A stretch of 64,000 bases of DNA from NCBI RefSeq assembly GCF_008297955.1, contig NZ_VTPY01000006.1:124001-188000 (forward strand), read 5' to 3'. Source of the stretch: Billgrantia pellis. GTDB taxonomy: Bacteria; Pseudomonadota; Gammaproteobacteria; Pseudomonadales; Halomonadaceae. Positions 63,223-64,000 of the stretch are shown in pieces (positions within the stretch are counted from its first letter, which is position 1; each line of letters opens with the position of its first letter). The position numbers and the translations under genes were made by a program. Under the pieces are notes generated by a model, which did no database searches, was not told the DNA's origin, and worked only from the letters and a program-made list of their open reading frames with translations.

Positions 63223-64000
63223 TGAAGGTGAAGATCTATGTACCCCGGGAGACCACGGCGCTCTCCCTGGGGGCCGATGAGGTCGCCGTCCGCGTCGAGG
63301 CGGAAGCGGCTGCCCGCGGTGCCGAGATCGAGCTGGTGCGCAACGGTTCCCGAGGGCTGTTCTGGCTGGAGCCGCTGGTCGAGGTCGAGACCGCCGCCGG
63401 CCGCATCGCCTACGGACCGGTCGAGCCCGGCGACGTGGCCGGCTTGTTCGATGCCGGACTGTTGGAGGGTGGCGACTCGTCTCCTCTCTGCCAAGGGCCG
63501 ACCGAGTCGATTCCCTACTTGCAGGCCCAGCAGCGCCTGACCTTCTCACGCATTGGCGTCACCGACCCGCTCTCCATCGACGACTACCGCGCCCACGACG
63601 GTTTCCGCGGCCTGGAGCAGGCGCTCACGCTCACGTCCCAGGCCATCGTCGACGAGGTCAAGGTTTCCGGCCTGCGTGGCCGCGGCGGGGCAGCGTTTCC
63701 CACCGGCATCAAGTGGCAGACCGTGCTCGATGCACCGGCGGAACAGAAGTACATCGTGTGCAATGCCGACGAGGGCGATTCCGGCACCTTCGCCGATCGC
63801 CTGGTGATGGAGTGCGACCCCTACCTGTTGATCGAAGGCATGGCCATCGCCGGTCTCGCCGTGGGGGCCACCCAGGGCTATGTCTACCTGCGTTCGGAAT
63901 ATCCCTTGGCCCATGAGATTTTCAATGACGCCATCGCCCGCGCCGAGGCGGCCGGCTATCTCGGCGCCGACATCCTCGGCAGCGGTCGGCGCTTCGATCT
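63222..64000 (+). CDS. fdsB: NAD-dependent formate dehydrogenase beta subunit (FdsB/NuoF-like), partial
   Basis: The first 259 codons are present; the gene runs out of the window. After an N-terminal thioredoxin-like domain (about residues 1-90), the NuoF-type FMN/NADH domain begins with SGLRGRGGAAFPTGIKW and CNADEGDSGTFADR. It reduces NAD+ with electrons from formate. The catalytic molybdenum subunit (fdsA) should lie just beyond the edge. Confidence 0.92.
   Translation, partial: MKVKIYVPRETTALSLGADEVAVRVEAEAAARGAEIELVRNGSRGLFWLEPLVEVETAAGRIAYGPVEPGDVAGLFDAGLLEGGDSSPLCQGPTESIPYLQAQQRLTFSRIGVTDPLSIDDYRAHDGFRGLEQALTLTSQAIVDEVKVSGLRGRGGAAFPTGIKWQTVLDAPAEQKYIVCNADEGDSGTFADRLVMECDPYLLIEGMAIAGLAVGATQGYVYLRSEYPLAHEIFNDAIARAEAAGYLGADILGSGRRFD

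Overview
The window is chromosomal DNA from a halophilic gammaproteobacterium, most likely Halomonas or a close relative. The evidence is the Pseudomonas-like housekeeping order oxyR-recG, spoT-rpoZ-gmk-yicC, rph-crc-pyrE, the acidic bias of exported proteins, high GC, and a large glycine-betaine catabolic locus. No identification search was possible; all family calls come from reading the translated sequence.

Region 1 (1-18.2 kb) is core genome: recG (cut by the window edge), oxyR, a small SDR, a PagL-type lipid A deacylase, thpR, ridA, spoT, rpoZ, gmk, yicC, rph, a crc-type inactive ExoIII homologue, pyrE, a YfaZ-like porin, trmL, rep, a two-haem cytochrome c5 and lhgO, ending in tRNA-Arg(CCG).

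Region 2 (18.2-31.7 kb) is a genomic island inserted in the 3' end of that tRNA. An exact 21-bp direct repeat marks both ends, and paired TGGTATA boxes with identical spacing lie just inside each end. The left half is a P4-like satellite module: integrase, AlpA regulator, Ash-like overlapping frame, Toprim protein, DUF927 helicase and a Psu-like protein. The right half is AT-rich cargo: a HEPN protein, a DUF5677-like protein, a DUF2971 protein and a doubly frameshifted GNAT gene, separated by three sequences that resemble integron attC sites. A decayed IS3-family transposase lies next to the right end.

Region 3 (31.7-45.5 kb) is metabolic accessory DNA. It has an amphi-Trp protein, a predicted propeller protein, a TRAP transporter operon with a D-Ala-D-Ala dipeptidase gene (LysR-controlled), and an apparently uncharacterised catabolic cluster: FCD-type GntR regulator, TctCBA transporter, 2,3-diketo-L-gulonate reductase homologue, NIPSNAP protein and an acetolactate-synthase-like ThDP enzyme. 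A shared 13-bp motif and a 19-bp palindrome are candidate operators.

Region 4 (45.6-64 kb) is a glycine betaine to CO2 route. GbdR is followed by a dipeptidase-like protein, a DUF5943 protein, dgcA, dgcB and two electron-transfer flavoprotein genes (dimethylglycine demethylation), then a BCCT transporter, fdhA (formaldehyde to formate), gbcA/gbcB (betaine demethylation), a ModE-like/PBP regulator and the start of an NAD-dependent formate dehydrogenase operon (fdsG, fdsB, cut by the window edge). The methyl groups released as formaldehyde can thus be oxidised by enzymes encoded next door. Two copies of a Halomonas-type intergenic repeat sit inside the dgc operon.
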